Under the pieces are notes generated by a model, which did not search any database, was not told the DNA's origin, and was given only the letters and a program-made list of their open reading frames with translations. Source: Pyrocephalus nanus (taxonomy: Eukaryota; Chordata; Aves; Passeriformes; Tyrannidae). Taken from it: DNA of 64,000 nt. Where the stretch lies: NCBI GenBank assembly GCA_038380795.1, contig CM076259.1, positions 76,391,724 to 76,455,723 on the forward strand. Reading direction: 5' to 3'. Shown in pieces: positions 39,645-52,783 of this stretch; positions within the stretch are counted from its first letter, which is position 1, and each line of letters begins with the position of its first letter. The position numbers and the translations under genes were made by a program.

Positions 39645-42600
39645 TGTTTCATTTTCGTTTTCTCTTAAATTTAGTGGTATTTTCAGAATCTTGAAGATTT
39701 TAAGATACCTATCCTTAAGCATACAGTCAGCTAGGTACCCTGAACCCCCCCACTGTAGTGGGTAGGAAAGACAGATCTTCTCCAGCAAGACTTTGAGGAC
39801 AAAACTAACATTGCTGTTCTAAATAATGCCCTGCAAGATTCTACCTCTCTATCACATAACTAGTAAACTTAGTAAACCTTTGTGAATAGCATTCTTTGCC
39901 TGGCCGTTCCTCATTACACATGCTTGTCAAACTGGAATCCTAAATGTATAGAAAATAATAATGGATTTGAAGTAGTACTGTTATTTCATGCCAGAAAATG
40001 GTGTATTTTGCTCACTAAACCTTTAACCTTTACTACTGATAGGATAATCTCACCATAACAAACATTCCATTTGTACTTTATACTTAAAAACAAATTAACC
40101 AAGTAAGCACCATACAACAAATCTGATCTGAACAGGGACAGGAACCCCAGCACTTCATTTTGCCTTTAGTTTCTCCTTCTGTAAACTCAAAGTATGTTGG
40201 GCTACTATCCTATCAGGCAATGCACAGATTTACTCATGTTTACAGGTCATACCAAAAACAGAAGGTTCTTCATTAAGTTGCCCAGCATTAAAGATATATT
40301 CCCCTATTTCCCTGAGAGGGAACAGAGAGCACACACCAGTGACAGACAGCAACAGTACTTCTAAAACTGTTCATTATCCTATGTAATGAGAAGACTGTTG
40401 TATATAAAACATTTAACATTCTAAACCAAATCTCTCTAATTGAAGACAGACACTACCTTTTCTCTAAAGATCAGCATGACAGATTCTAAACAAAAAATAA
40501 GTTCTCTGGAAGAAGAGATGAATGAGATACTGTGAAGTTTACAGCTTTAATTGTTCATATTGAAAAGGAGAGAGAAGGGGAAAAAAAACCCCTACTGAGC
40601 AAATGCCCCTGGCATCTAATCACTTACTGTCCTCTGGGCATGTCCTAGAAAGGATGGGGCAGGAACACTATTCCTGTATGAGAAATTTATTATGACATCT
40701 TAGGAACACATGTAGGATTTCTGCCTAAAATTTAGACTCGAGTGTATTTATTTTGGGTTGTGAACATTCAAACTCATGAACACAAAATTATGCAGAGAAA
40801 TGAATATATACAGGGAAAAAGGAATATGTATTCCCAATGAAGGGAAGCTTACCACAAAGCAGAGGGGTTTTTCTTGCCTACACACGAATTAGCAATATTC
40901 TGCATTGCATCATTTGCATATTAAACAGACAATAACTTCATTAAGAAAAAGAGGTTTACCACACACACAGAAATCTCATAACATCTGATAAAATGCATAC
41001 TGAGGAAAAGACAAGTTAGGCCATCTATCCTCCACCTATTATACCTTATAATTGCTAGCAAGAACGTCGATGTTCCAAATCTTCATCTTCTCTAATTTCC
41101 AAGGTCCTTCAGATTATTCTGCACTCTCTGCCCCAACATTAACTCAGGCTAGTGAAGATCTATGCTTGAAAGAGGGCAGAACATTCACAGAAGACAGTGT
41201 AAAGGGAGTGGGAAAGATGGAAAAGCAGCATTCCCAGACACAGAAAGCAGAGGATGAATTCAGGTACACAGTAGATGAAAACTGGCAAGGACCATGCCAG
41301 TGGACAGAAAACCATGAACTTATGAGGAGTTTAAACTTCCTCTGAGTTTACAAATGTCATAAATGTTGCACATGATAAATATAGCCCATGATAAAAGCTC
41401 AAGTTCAGGAAATATAAGTGACCTCTTATACTCTCTTTTAACCGGTAAATGAGGAAGGATGAGGGGATCCTACAGCTAGAAGACAAACAGGTCAGTATCA
41501 TTTGTTAATCTTCCCTAACAGTGAAAAGTCCAATACAAAAGCAAAATAACCTCCTGAGCAAAATAGGCCTTCTACTCTGAATCAAACAGCTGAGAATTAA
41601 GACTTTGACACCTTTCTGCCATATAGCAGACAGACAGCTTGACACTGGTTCTGTGAATACAATTTCCTACCCAACATTAGGTGAGTAACAGCTAGAGCAG
41701 CCCCAGCTTCTCCAGACTTTTCATAACTCCACACTCCACAGCCTCCTTTTGGGATCGTAACTACCTATTCCACTCAAGCTGAAATCAAAAGCTATGGGCA
41801 ATAAAACATGCAAATAAGAATCACCTAGAAAAATGTTCAACAAGAGTCCAAATTTAAACGAACATTAAAACAAACCTTCATTAACCTGCAGCTTCCAGTT
41901 TCTACCAACTACCTACCTCAAGGCTGGTACTGTCACAAGCAATCGTTTCATGTCCATTACACATTGCCACTCTAATTACAGGACTACTGTCCAGAAACTA
42001 ATAAAACAAAAAAAATGTTCTTCATATGCTTGATGCTATTTTAAAACACTTTGAAAAGCTGTCGTAAGACTGGTAGATGTCAACACATACAGCTTGTCAT
42101 AATGTTGACTTCTCCAAATACAACATTATCTTCCATAAAATGGCATCATAAATCAAAACCTGAAGGAGGTCCTGCATATGTATTCACCTGAATACATAAC
42201 AAAAAGCCTCTGACAAAGTACTAATGATTTTGACAGAGAAAAAAAAATATCTGGGGAAGGCAGGGTGGAAGCAAGCAACTAATGCTGTATTGTACTTTTG
42301 TAAATAACTTAAGTAATGAACTCTATCAAGTTTGTATTTTTTTGAACTGAACAGCACACTGATGTTGAGTTCAATTCAATACCTCTGCTTTCACTGTTAT
42401 TTCTATTCTTTGGGTTTTATTCTGGATTGCCAAAGCTGGCAGACTCACATACAACATCCATTCTTTTCCACACTAAAATTTTAATTTTGGATGGAGAAGC
42501 GCCTTTTGTTCCAAACACTCTACAAGATCACCACAGGCACAAACTAATCTTCACTTGTTGCATAATCTGCAAGATGCTGGCAATCTGAAAAAAAACAAAC

Positions 42601-44836
42601 ACAACCAAACCCCAAGTAATTAATTCACCCAGATGCTGCAGTGCAGATTACCTAGGATCATCTGGGAGAAAGAATTCTGTGCAGTATAAAGCAGAACAGT
42701 GCTGATGAAATGAGTTTGCACTGTGATAGTATTTGTTTTATTTTAATTTCTGGCTACTTAGACAAAACAAAAAAACCCCACCACATATCCCACCGAAACA
42801 GGCTGGTTTCTCTGCAAACACCACAGTCACCTAATTGTGTCTGTGTGTCCGTAAGGGACAGCCATGAAAGGCTGCCATAGCACAGCCAAAAGCCCAGGAG
42901 AGCCAAGAGCCTGATGTGCACAGCTTTCACCTGGGACGAGGGAGCAACAAGTTCAAGGCCTTTATTATATCAGAGACGGAGAAGATCTGGCCTGCCTTCC
43001 CCACGTGCCACATACATGGTCTCACCACCTGGCTATTCATTATCCCTACCCAAAATAATTTTTTTTTTAAATGCTTATGCTTTGTTCCAAGGTGGAATGA
43101 AAGTGAGTTTTGGATAAGGTTTTCCTCGTTCCTCAAAAATGTGCAATTCCCATGCAGAACAGGCATCCATGAAGGGCAAGAAAGGAGATTCTATCCATGT
43201 GGCACATTCAATCCCCACTACCAACAGCAATCCTAGCAGCAACCTGCAATTTTAAAGCAGGTTATAAATAGCAAATAAAAAGTTTATTTAAAATATTATC
43301 AAAACAAAAAAATACTTCATTTTGGATTATTTCTAAAACCTTGTTTGTAGGTGCACCACCTCAGCTTAGGCCCTCTTTTTAAGCCCCTTGCAGTTTTCCA
43401 TCAATATGATAGCAGTCTCTCCCTCTGTTTTCAAGTGCCTCCAGCCAACATTTCCTTCTTCCTTGCCACAATCTGAACAAAACAGCCTGCCATCTACGAA
43501 AGACTAAAACAAAATTTCCATTTTGTTTTCCACTACACTTGCAGGAAAGGGATGTCTCTGAACAGCTTCTGTGCAGTCTTCTACAGCCAGTATTTTTAAT
43601 TAGGCTTCTCCGTCTTGGTCGACATTCCATGCCTCCTCCTTTTTGCTCAGCTGAGGAGGGTGAGAGCAGCTCTCTCTGTAGTTGCTTTAGCAAATGAAAA
43701 CACTAGACTTCACAGTATCTGGGCAGGTCAGCATATGGTCAGAAATGAGTTTCGCAGCAGGCCATTTTCCCCACCAGGGAATCTTAATGTGAAGAAGATA
43801 GAAAATCTCTATGCAGGGACGTGAAATCTTGTGCCAGAAAAGCAGGAGACTGCACTTGGAAATGGCTGTCAGTATAAGCTTCACATTATTTCCCTATCAA
43901 ATAACGTCCCATCCCCTCCTACAAACAGCTTTTCCGTAAACCTTTTCATTTTATCTCCCGTATTAAGCCTAAACAGGGTGAGCACTGACTCGGTGAACTG
44001 AAAATGTAATGGGCTTGTCTCATCAGTTTACGGCCAAGTTTCACTCAATTATTGTTGCAGAAAAGAATAAGATAGAGTTGAATTATGCTAATAGATAATA
44101 AATGTAAACATAACTCCAGAGTACTATTTACTAACTTTAAAGACTACTCCTATAGCAATCAACTTTATAAGGCTCCTGACAGAATCATAATGGTGATAAA
44201 ACACATGGAAGCATAAGGCTATTTAAACTCTTAACAAAGCCATGATAATACTAACAGTAAATGAGCAACTCCCACAAAATATCATTTAATAATCACACCC
44301 TGATAAGATTCAAAGTACATATCACCATTGTTATATGAAAAAAACATTAAAGGGCTTTTTCTTTAACACATGTAGCAACCTAACAGGTTTTAATTACCAC
44401 ACCTACTTCAGTGACGAGCTGTTCCACTCAAACACCCAAACATAATATTTACAACACTGTGTGGTTGTTAAGGATCTTGATGATTGATGGAACCCATTGT
44501 GTTGTCATCTTAATAACAACAAATGCAAGTGATTACCAACACAGAAGAGAGAATCTGTGTTTTTATTTTACAACAAAAGGCTGTCCTACAGGGACTTCTT
44601 TTCAACATAAACTAACAAACCTGCGCATATGTGAACGTGCTTTAGTGCTTGGCACAGAGAGTAAAAAACAAAGCCTCTGCTGCTTTAAGGACAATGTATT
44701 TTTTTTGTATTAGCTTAAGAGAACATGAAAGCTGTCAAAAGAGCTGGTGTAGTTTTTCACAATCCTGCAGAATTCATCTTGACCACAAGGATATATCTGA
44801 AAACTGCATCAGAAAGATAGCAGAGATCTTGTTTCC

Positions 44837-44860
44837 AAAAAAAAAAAAAAAAAAAAAAAA
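44837..44860. repeat. 24-A homopolymer
   Basis: Run of twenty-four A followed by gaaagc. No recognisable retroposon precedes it. Confidence 0.9.
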
Positions 44861-44868
44861 GAAAGCAA

Positions 44869-44885
44869 TTGAGTCATTGACTCAA
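44869..44885. promoter_or_regulatory. Back-to-back AP-1-like palindrome
   Basis: TTGAGTCATTGACTCAA is an inverted repeat with 8-bp arms and a single central T. Each arm contains a consensus AP-1 (TRE) site, TGAGTCA at 44870-44876 and TGACTCA at 44878-44884. Regulatory function is inference from the motif only; there is no other support in the sequence. Confidence 0.35.
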
Positions 44886-45618
44886 ATAGGAATACAATAC
44901 ATTTCCTGGCATTGCTACTGAATATTTATATCAGTGACGAATGAGACTACAAACGAAATATCTTAACATGAAGCTTTGCCTTGTTAACTGCATGATATGC
45001 CAAAACACCACCTACTGTAAATCACACGGTTTAAGACCAGTATTTCTTGTTTAAACATGCTACTTGTTCAGCAGAATCACTTGTGTGAACAAGCATACAT
45101 TAATGTAGGCTAACTAGCGCAGTTTCACTATCCAACTGATAAAGTATAATTTAACAACCTCATTATCAGCATTGTAATTTTCAGACTGCTGAAATATCAT
45201 ATTCGTTGCAAATATTATATGGTTGAAACACTTTAACAACATTGCCCATTTGACACTTCTGACAGATAAAATGCAGATAGGCACTTGTGCATTGATGAAC
45301 ATGCTTTTAATCCTATAAAGGAACTTTCTCTGTCAAATTATAGACATTTCAACACTTGATTTATGAATACCTTAATTAAAATCCTTGTGCCTTAAAGAAA
45401 AACAAACTCTTCATTATAACAACAGCTTTCTTTCACGGTTTTATCTTTTTTATATTTGGAGTTTGCTTTTATGTGCTGCTATTAACTATCCATTCGGTAT
45501 GTCATTTCTGACAGCCAGAACCAAAAAAGAACATTTCTCTTTACAACCTAGTCAAACCTCAAAGTCTAGGTAAGCACTGAAAGGGATCAGTGTTAATTTA
45601 AAGCTTCCACAAAGCATT

Positions 45619-45631
45619 GGGGGGGGGGGGG
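45619..45631. repeat. 13-G homopolymer
   Basis: Run of thirteen G followed by aggacagg. G runs of this length are uncommon in AT-rich introns. Confidence 0.9.
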
Positions 45632-45784
45632 AGGACAGGAGGGGGAAATCTGTTAATTTAACAGGTGGAGGACAACCATCACACAATTCAGTGCTTCTCG
45701 TTTCTTAGAAGGCCAGAAATGCTGTACAGTCTGCCAAAATATTTCTTTCTCCTGTCAAAACCAAGAGTTTGGAGTGCTACAACT

Positions 45785-45808
45785 AAAAAAAAAAAAAAAA
45801 AAAAAAAA
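45785..45808. repeat. 24-A homopolymer
   Basis: Second run of twenty-four A, 925 nt right of the first one. It is followed by ggcagctg. Confidence 0.9.
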
Positions 45809-47092
45809 GGCAGCTGTATTTTCATATGTATTTGTGTACTGATTCTAGTTCAATTTCAATTTTAGACAGATCTCTTAAAGGGGAAGGGATTTCTATTTTA
45901 TCTGAACAAATTAATGCATATCATTCATTATTTCTTACAGCACCCATCAGCAAAACAACAGCAGGTTTCAGCTTCCTAAACTCAATGCAATTCAAAATTA
46001 CACACTATCTCCACTAAAACTACCATTACTGAAAGTGATGCAGTTACACATTAGCATCCCTTCTCTCATCTCTGTCCCTAAATCCCAGAAAAGAACAATT
46101 CGTTTACAAGTTAAGCAAGTAACCTTGGAATCAAATCCTGAAGCTTGTCAAGACTAGGATCTCCTAAACTATCAATAAGAAACTAATTTCAAAAGAGGGA
46201 AGTCTCAAATTGAGTCATTGCTGCTTAAGTCCTGGCCCCTTTTACCTAGCTTTGTAACAAATTTGTTTTGCAATTTCACAAACATCTTGAAAAAGAAACT
46301 AAAAGGAATAATGGCTGAAAAGGTCTGATTAATGGCTGAAGAAGGTCTCCCCAATGGACCTCATTCGATTCTACAGGGCTATCTGACTTTTGGCCACTAA
46401 TTCCAAAAAGCAAAGAAGTTCCTGAACTCAGCATTACATGAAGCTGAAAAGCTTATTGTGTAAAAGATCAGAAGAAAATACTATACTTGCAAATAATAAA
46501 GACAACTGAATTGAACTACATTACTATTGCTCAGCGGAGGGGCTGAAAATTCACTCCTCCAATATCATCTCTAAGAACATAACAGATGAATTTTGTTATC
46601 TTTCTAACAAGCCGCTGTAATGCTCAACGGGGATAAAACAGATCATGCTGCCCTCTTGTGCTAGACATGCACAGGAATCAACCCCTTTTTTTCCGCAAGT
46701 GACATGTGAAGAGGAATATATAAAGCATTCACTATGAAACAGAAAACGTCCACATCTTCCTACCTTACAGATACTTTGATGCGCATGCCACTCCCTTACT
46801 GAGATATGGACAGAAGAGCAAACAAGTTGCAAGAGAGCCAGAATCCACACTCAAAAAAACCCTAAAACAAGTTCTGTCAGCAAATGCAAACGAGTCAGAT
46901 GTGATAACGCCCAAAATACTAACACTTAAACTACCCATCAAGCTTTTACTATTGCTTTAGCTGTTTATCACTATAGCTGATGCTGTATAGATATCTGCTG
47001 ATAAATTTGAATTTAAGTCAGAAATACCTGGTAATTTTTTCTGAATGCTGGATAAGACAATACGCTTTAGTCACTTAAAATTATCAGCTCAA

Positions 47093-47106
47093 TAGGGTTA
47101 GGGTTA
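47093..47106. repeat. Short telomere-like motif
   Basis: TAGGGTTAGGGTTA, about two units of the vertebrate telomere hexamer TTAGGG. It is too short to call an interstitial telomeric array. Confidence 0.5.
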
Positions 47107-49595
47107 AATGCTTAAGAAAGAAAGAAATTGACAGTCGTTTATTAGTAAGGTTCTTCTGATGCAAAACATGCAGTAATGTTTAACTATTTTTAGACCCATG
47201 CCAAATTACAGAAATGTGAAGTCTGTGTACACACAAATATTATGGGGTGGGAAGGGAGAAAGGAGAGGGGTCCTCATATTTCTCTTCTCTCTCTGCCATG
47301 TAATCCAGGTTCCAAAAATACACTGAAATTCTTCTATCATCTGCGTAACTATTCCCTTTACAACCTTCCCCTCCCTATATACTGCTAATGCAATCTGTAA
47401 AGAGAGATCTTGGGCTCATGGCTAAACTGCTTCTGAAAACATGATTTTTTTAGAAATAAATCATCTCATTTATTCACCAAGACTGATTGTATCTACACTG
47501 TTGGGAGCTGACAGACATGTCATGATTCACCACATATTTCCATTTCCTAATGTCGACTCCCTGATGCTGCTCATTACGATGTTTCCCCAATACGAACTAC
47601 CGAGAGCTAGAGGGATGTCTATTTATTTAAGTTTCCTTCCTCGACTTTGGAACACAGATCACTGTGTGTTCAAAATACTACCCCTGGCATTTTTTAATTG
47701 CTGATTGTTTTTTGGCAAATAAAACAGCAAAATGACTTCAGCAATTGCTTTTGCTACGGTCTTTGAGACCTCACACAAATATTAAGAACATGCTGGATGC
47801 TTAAATAACAGATTTGACATTGCTAATATGGGATATGATAACTAATAGTTTGGTTTGACTATTACAAACACAAACCTTGAAAAAGGAGCATTTAATAATT
47901 TCAGTTTCTTTTTAGTATGTCTTTCATAGCCAGGTATATTAAAAAAGATAGGAAAAAACCCACAAAAAATACATCCCACCTCAATGCAAAAAATAGCACG
48001 TGAAGTTCTAAAAGACAAATACACAGTAAAAAATCCATATAAAGCAGACAATGAAATACAGATGTTACAAACAGGATTTTAGAATTGCTACATGCTGCAG
48101 TTCTGAACAAGAGCATTGTCTCACATGTCATCTTTTCCCTTTTATTTTTTCCTTTTTCAAAAGATGTGTACATCAGAACAGCAGTACCTTCGCATGCGAC
48201 CATGACCAAAAGAAAGATGAAGGGAAAGAAATATACGTATCCCAAAGTTAATCTTCTATTATAAAATATCTGCGATTTATAGAAACACACATCTGTAAGT
48301 CACAACAGTGTGTAAACACCAGTAATAGGCAAGTTTTATGAACGTCGGTTTTACAATGCACTGCTAATTTGAGCTTCACAGTATGTTATAAAGCGAGTGG
48401 TATTACTCTACGTTGTTGCTGATGTTTACTCTATAGTTCTAACTTTGTTATGATGAGCCAGGTTTATGGGCAATCTTACATGATGATTATTCCCTCAAAA
48501 ATACAGTTACTGCATATGTGGCACACACATACACGAGAGAGAGAAGAGGAAAATCCTTGCCTAACTGACAACGGCCCACATCGGCACTATGATTTCTTCT
48601 GACGTAAGGGCTCTCGTTAGCTCTCCACTAACCTGTCACTTGAGCTTATGGCTTCCCTTCTAATCCTTTTCAGTGGCCTTGAATTTACATTGCCACAGAC
48701 TCCCAGTGCCAGCAGGCCATGTAACACAGCCTTAAACTTCTGCAGTTGCAGGGGTTTTTTTTAAGATTAAACTGTACTTATTTCATTCATCATATCATTG
48801 TCATGAACCTTTTCCCAACATGAGTATTTTTTTCCTGAAAATATTACCTAATTTCTCTGAAACAACAAAGACATCCCTATATATCCTTACAATCACTAAA
48901 CGCCTCCTGGAGCTATAAGAACAAGCCAACACCCCTTTTTTTTTCCAAGGGAGTGAAGACCATCAGGTTTCTGTTTCTCATGTATGAAAGCAGTGGTTAG
49001 ATCAACCAGTACCACTTGCAACCTCTTCACTCTGCTCCAGCTTTTTTCTCATTTCCTTTGAAGAACATAAGGATCTGGATTACAGTTTTAAATTGCATAC
49101 TTTATTTTGTGCATTCTTCAAGGATAGTAAGCTAGGCAGTTTCTCAAACTATGCATTACCACACATGCTTAAAATTATTTTTTAAAAGGGCAAATAATTC
49201 ATAGGGTTAAGCTTTCAAAGAAAAGCCCATGAAAGGTATCCCCAAAAACACAGGCATGCATATTCAATGTATTGAAGACACCCCGTGTAACTGAATCAGA
49301 ACAGCAATGAAAATACAGGTCAATGTACACCACCAAAGTTACTGATAATTCATTGTTCTGTAGGCTGCATTTGGAGACAGTAAGGTGAACCATCAATAAG
49401 CAGTCTGAGTTTTAAATTTAAAAAGACTACATTGCTAAATTTAGAGTGTTTAAGTAAAAATTTAAATTTGAAGAGAAGAAAAAGAACCCCATAAATGTGC
49501 AAACACTATCAAATTGTCATTGCCAAGAAATGGTATAGTTACCGTAATCAAGGGATATATTAAATATTGAGGTATTTTTTACTATTAAAACTTAC

Positions 49596-49742
49596 CTATG
49601 GGATTTCTGTCAAAAAACAACACAGGAGCTTTCAAAATGGATTGAAACATTTTGTTGTGCAAATTCTGACCAGAATTGACAAGAACTTGAAACACTAGAA
49701 GACTTCTGATTATGCCAAATAGTATTGTAGCCACTGTTAAAC
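49596..49742 (-). CDS. ABCC4: ABCC4 exon F: TM8 and intracellular loop 3
   Basis: This 147-nt exon completes a Gly codon, encodes 48 residues and gives the first base of the next Gly. [20 protein letters not shown] is TM8. The rest ([19 protein letters not shown] then RNPI) is the cytoplasmic extension of the helix, where ABCC proteins carry the highly conserved L-H-N-x-M-F-x-x-I-L-x-A-P-x-x-F-F-D pattern. The acceptor follows a run of 17 T on the coding strand (A run at 49751-49767). The donor is gtaagt. The next exon is 27.0 kb away. Confidence 0.97.
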
Positions 49743-52682
49743 CTGAAATTAAAAAAAAAAAAAAAAACACAAACATAAACAGAGCATACCTAAAGTTATG
49801 AATCTTTCCGAAGGAAAAAAAACCCCAAATATAAAACTGAACTAAAACCAAATTCTCTTGTCTTCTGCATATAGCAAGAATGCAAACTTAAGCCTAGGGG
49901 GACTCAGACTGAATGCAGAACATAGATATACTTGTCACTAGCTTCAGTTACTATCACAGAATCAGTTTAATCAATTTCTCTTTCTCAGTTTAAAAGAATT
50001 GGTACTTTATAGGAATACAGGAAATGTCTGTTAACCCATGAAATAAATCTGAATTAAAACCCTCTGCATAACAGCCTTACTAAGAAATTAATTTCACAGT
50101 GCCGTGTATAATTGTGGCTTGCAGAGGTCACTGTGAAGATTCAACATTTGCCAGCAGGTATTAACCAAGTAATATACACATGGCTATTTAGAGACAACCT
50201 TGTGTTACTCCCAGTCAGCCAAAACCATTCATGCCATTCCTCCTCTTGTAAACCACACCAATTCATTTAAATTACGTGTATTTCTTTTAACATTTTATAA
50301 CATGCACTCTATGCCATGTGAAAAAAGAGCCCTTCTGGGGAACTAGTCTGCAGACTGTTTGTCTCTTTTCCAGGGACAACTCCATTTACAAAACAGTGCT
50401 ACAGGGCAAAAAATGGAAACAAAGAATGAGATTGCTGCTGCTTTGTTTGCTGTGCATGATCTCCAGTGTGGCTACCCAAATTCCCTGTCAATAAAGGTGA
50501 ACAGTGAAGGTGTCAACCTTACATCCGGCAGTGCTTCCAGGCTCCAGGTGATCTGCTTCAGAAAATAAGCATAGCTACCACAAGCCCAGATGCTCAGGCC
50601 TTGAGGACACCCTGAAGTTAGACCCTATCAACAGAAAACATGTCCTATCCTAAGGGAAGGTTAAACCTGGACACGATTTAAGAACAGCTATAGTAACAGT
50701 GGGAAAGAGGGAGGTTTAAATTATGTGATGTGGTTAAGTTATTCCATCCCGCTTCCTTCTGCATCCACACAGGGAGCAAGAAAACGTGTCACCATTTCAT
50801 TTCTCGCTTGCAGTTTATTGCTTACATTCTGTAAGATGCTGTCTTTAGGAAAAAAGCACATGGCTGTGATGGGAGCTTCTTTGCCTTGTTCCAACTGCCT
50901 TGTCCCAGTAGTAGAAGAAGATACAAGACAACTTTTCCAAAAGTAACTGCATGTACCAAAACAGGAAAGCTGGGTCATGCAAAAAAGGGAGCAGGAAAGG
51001 TACATAACAGGAGGCTGTGGCACAGCCCATTCCTAACAGCAGTCTGTGGGAGCAACTGGAGGAGAGGGACCACATCCTGGGAACCCTACATTTCTGTACA
51101 ACTTAACTCAGGCTTGGAAGCCACTGGAAGCTGTTGGTATGATCCACACAAAACAAAACACATTAACAGACCTAACGGCTGGGGAGACATATTTTTGACA
51201 AATGAGACATGCTTATTTTAAGGCCTTCACTGGGTCCATCTTAAGCCAAAGGTTTTTGCTTTCACAATTTATGAGCTTAGAACCTCTGCAGGAGAGAGAC
51301 GAGGGCCCTTCGAACATTCGCTTTATAAAAAAGGTATGGAATTGGTACTTCAGTTCTGGCCAACAGGGTTTCCCATTAACAGAAATTTTACTCTTCCAAA
51401 TCTTTGTCTCAGAATAAAACAAGAACTAGGAAGGAACTACGGTAGTGATTTTTTTTCCCCAAATATTGGGACTCAGAAATAAAAATGTTAAATTATTTTA
51501 TACTGTTTCAATTTTGTGTAAGTCAGTCAATGCTGTCTGTTCAACTATTGCAAGTATCTCGCTAAGTCACCTGAACATTTCAAGATAAAGGTACCTTCTG
51601 TTGTTTTGCTATCTAGAATAGTTTAAACCTTAAAGGATAAAATTTTCTGTAATGTGGTTTAGACTATATGGTCAGAGAAAGTCACATTTACCACATTCAA
51701 TCATACTGTGCAGTCCACTGGAACATTTCACGAAATAAGACATTACACGGAGTAAATAAGAGCCAAGTTTATCTGGCCCCTAAACTGTTGCTTCCCAGGC
51801 TGAGCGCAGTGTTTTCTGTCAAGCACTTAGATCATGTGGATTCCAGAAAACAAACCAAACAGAAAGTCTTCCACATATCCTCTCACCCATGAAGCTGTTT
51901 CTGAATACATTCAGTGGATATCCTTCTGGCATTTCACCTGTTTGTTCACACCAATCATTTACAACTCCATCAAGAAATTACCATTCTGTACAAAACCATA
52001 CATCACTAGAAGTGCTAAATTGCAGAGTCTGAGAGCACGCACATGATTTTTCTGTAGCAATTTTTACTGTATCTCAGAACAGTGTTTCAAGATGTTTGGA
52101 TGCCTGAATACAATGACCAACACCCTTTTCTGAATATTCAGAAGCATATATGGCTACCTATTGAAATAGATTTAAATGTTTTTTAACAACCTGGTTTGCA
52201 TACCCACATAGAATGCTTTTTAAAAACTGGTTCTTTTGCTATGGCACTTCAGAAGGAATGTAGCCATGCCTAGTTTTAGAACAGCACAGAATGAAAAACC
52301 ATTTCTAATGCCTCCTGCCCATCCATATAATGACTGAAGATTTATCTCAATTAATATAGACAATAGCCACAACCTTAAAGTGACTGACTTTCTGAATACT
52401 CAATTCTTAGTTTATTTTCTAAAATCTAGGTAAAGCAAATTAAGAGTCTGAATGTAACCTATTTCTTCTGTTAGATTTTTTGATTTTTAAACTCTATTTA
52501 TTGCAATTAATTTTATCACGAAGCAACACTCAGGCTCCTAATCTGTTAAGACATTGCTCAGCTGCTGCTAGAAATCACATTTCCCCACACTGCCATTGCT
52601 TCACACCTCTCAAAACTCTCTATTACAATAAATCAGACAATAAATAGTTCTTAGACACACGTACACATGCATGTGTAAATAC
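49743..52682 (-). other. ABCC4 intron between exons E and F (2.9 kb)
   Basis: Donor gtattt follows exon E, and the acceptor cag after a 17-T tract precedes exon F. The segment around 50350-51220 is less AT-rich than its surroundings and has several overlapping short open frames on both strands, none recognisable. No repeat family was identified. Confidence 0.88.
49751..49767 (-). repeat. 17-nt homopolymer in exon F polypyrimidine tract
   Basis: Seventeen A on the plus strand, i.e. seventeen T in the transcript, nine nt upstream of exon F's first base. It is part of the acceptor signal. Confidence 0.9.
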
Positions 52683-52783
52683 CTGCATAAATTCCCAAAT
52701 AAAAGTTAAGGTCTAGATGTTGAGTCCCATTTGTTCCATTATTTCCATTTGTTGTGAGATTCAACTTTTCTTGACGATTTGCC
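52683..52783 (-). CDS. ABCC4: ABCC4 exon E: glycosylated extracellular loop, TM8 start
   Basis: This 101-nt exon finishes a Trp codon, encodes 33 residues and contributes the first base of a Gly codon. It begins ANRQEKLNLTTNGNNGTNGT and continues QHLDLNFYLGIYA. This is the first extracellular loop of TMD2. It carries three N-x-T sequons (NLT, NGT, NGT), and human ABCC4 is glycosylated in the same loop at two Asn residues (family knowledge). The LDLNFYLGIYAG segment leads into TM8 and is well conserved. The acceptor is ccacag. The donor is gtattt, which departs from consensus after the GT. Confidence 0.95.

Noticed and set aside
44411..44836. Processed pseudogene ending in the A24 tract
   Set aside because: The upstream 100-codon frame matches nothing recognisable, and no target-site duplication or polyadenylation signal next to the A tract was found; kept only as a check item.
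47901..48290. 129-codon hydrophobic open frame on the minus strand
   Set aside because: Rich in F, L and C because of T-rich sequence. It has no family resemblance, and AT-rich introns yield such pseudo-membrane frames by chance.
49743..49851. Start of a gene at the Met upstream of exon F (49851)
   Set aside because: The Met lies in the intron upstream of the polypyrimidine tract and acceptor; exon F begins at 49742.
50350..51220. Possible nested gene with several overlapping open frames on both strands
   Set aside because: Frames are short, conflict with each other and match no known protein; they reflect slightly higher GC and fewer stop codons.
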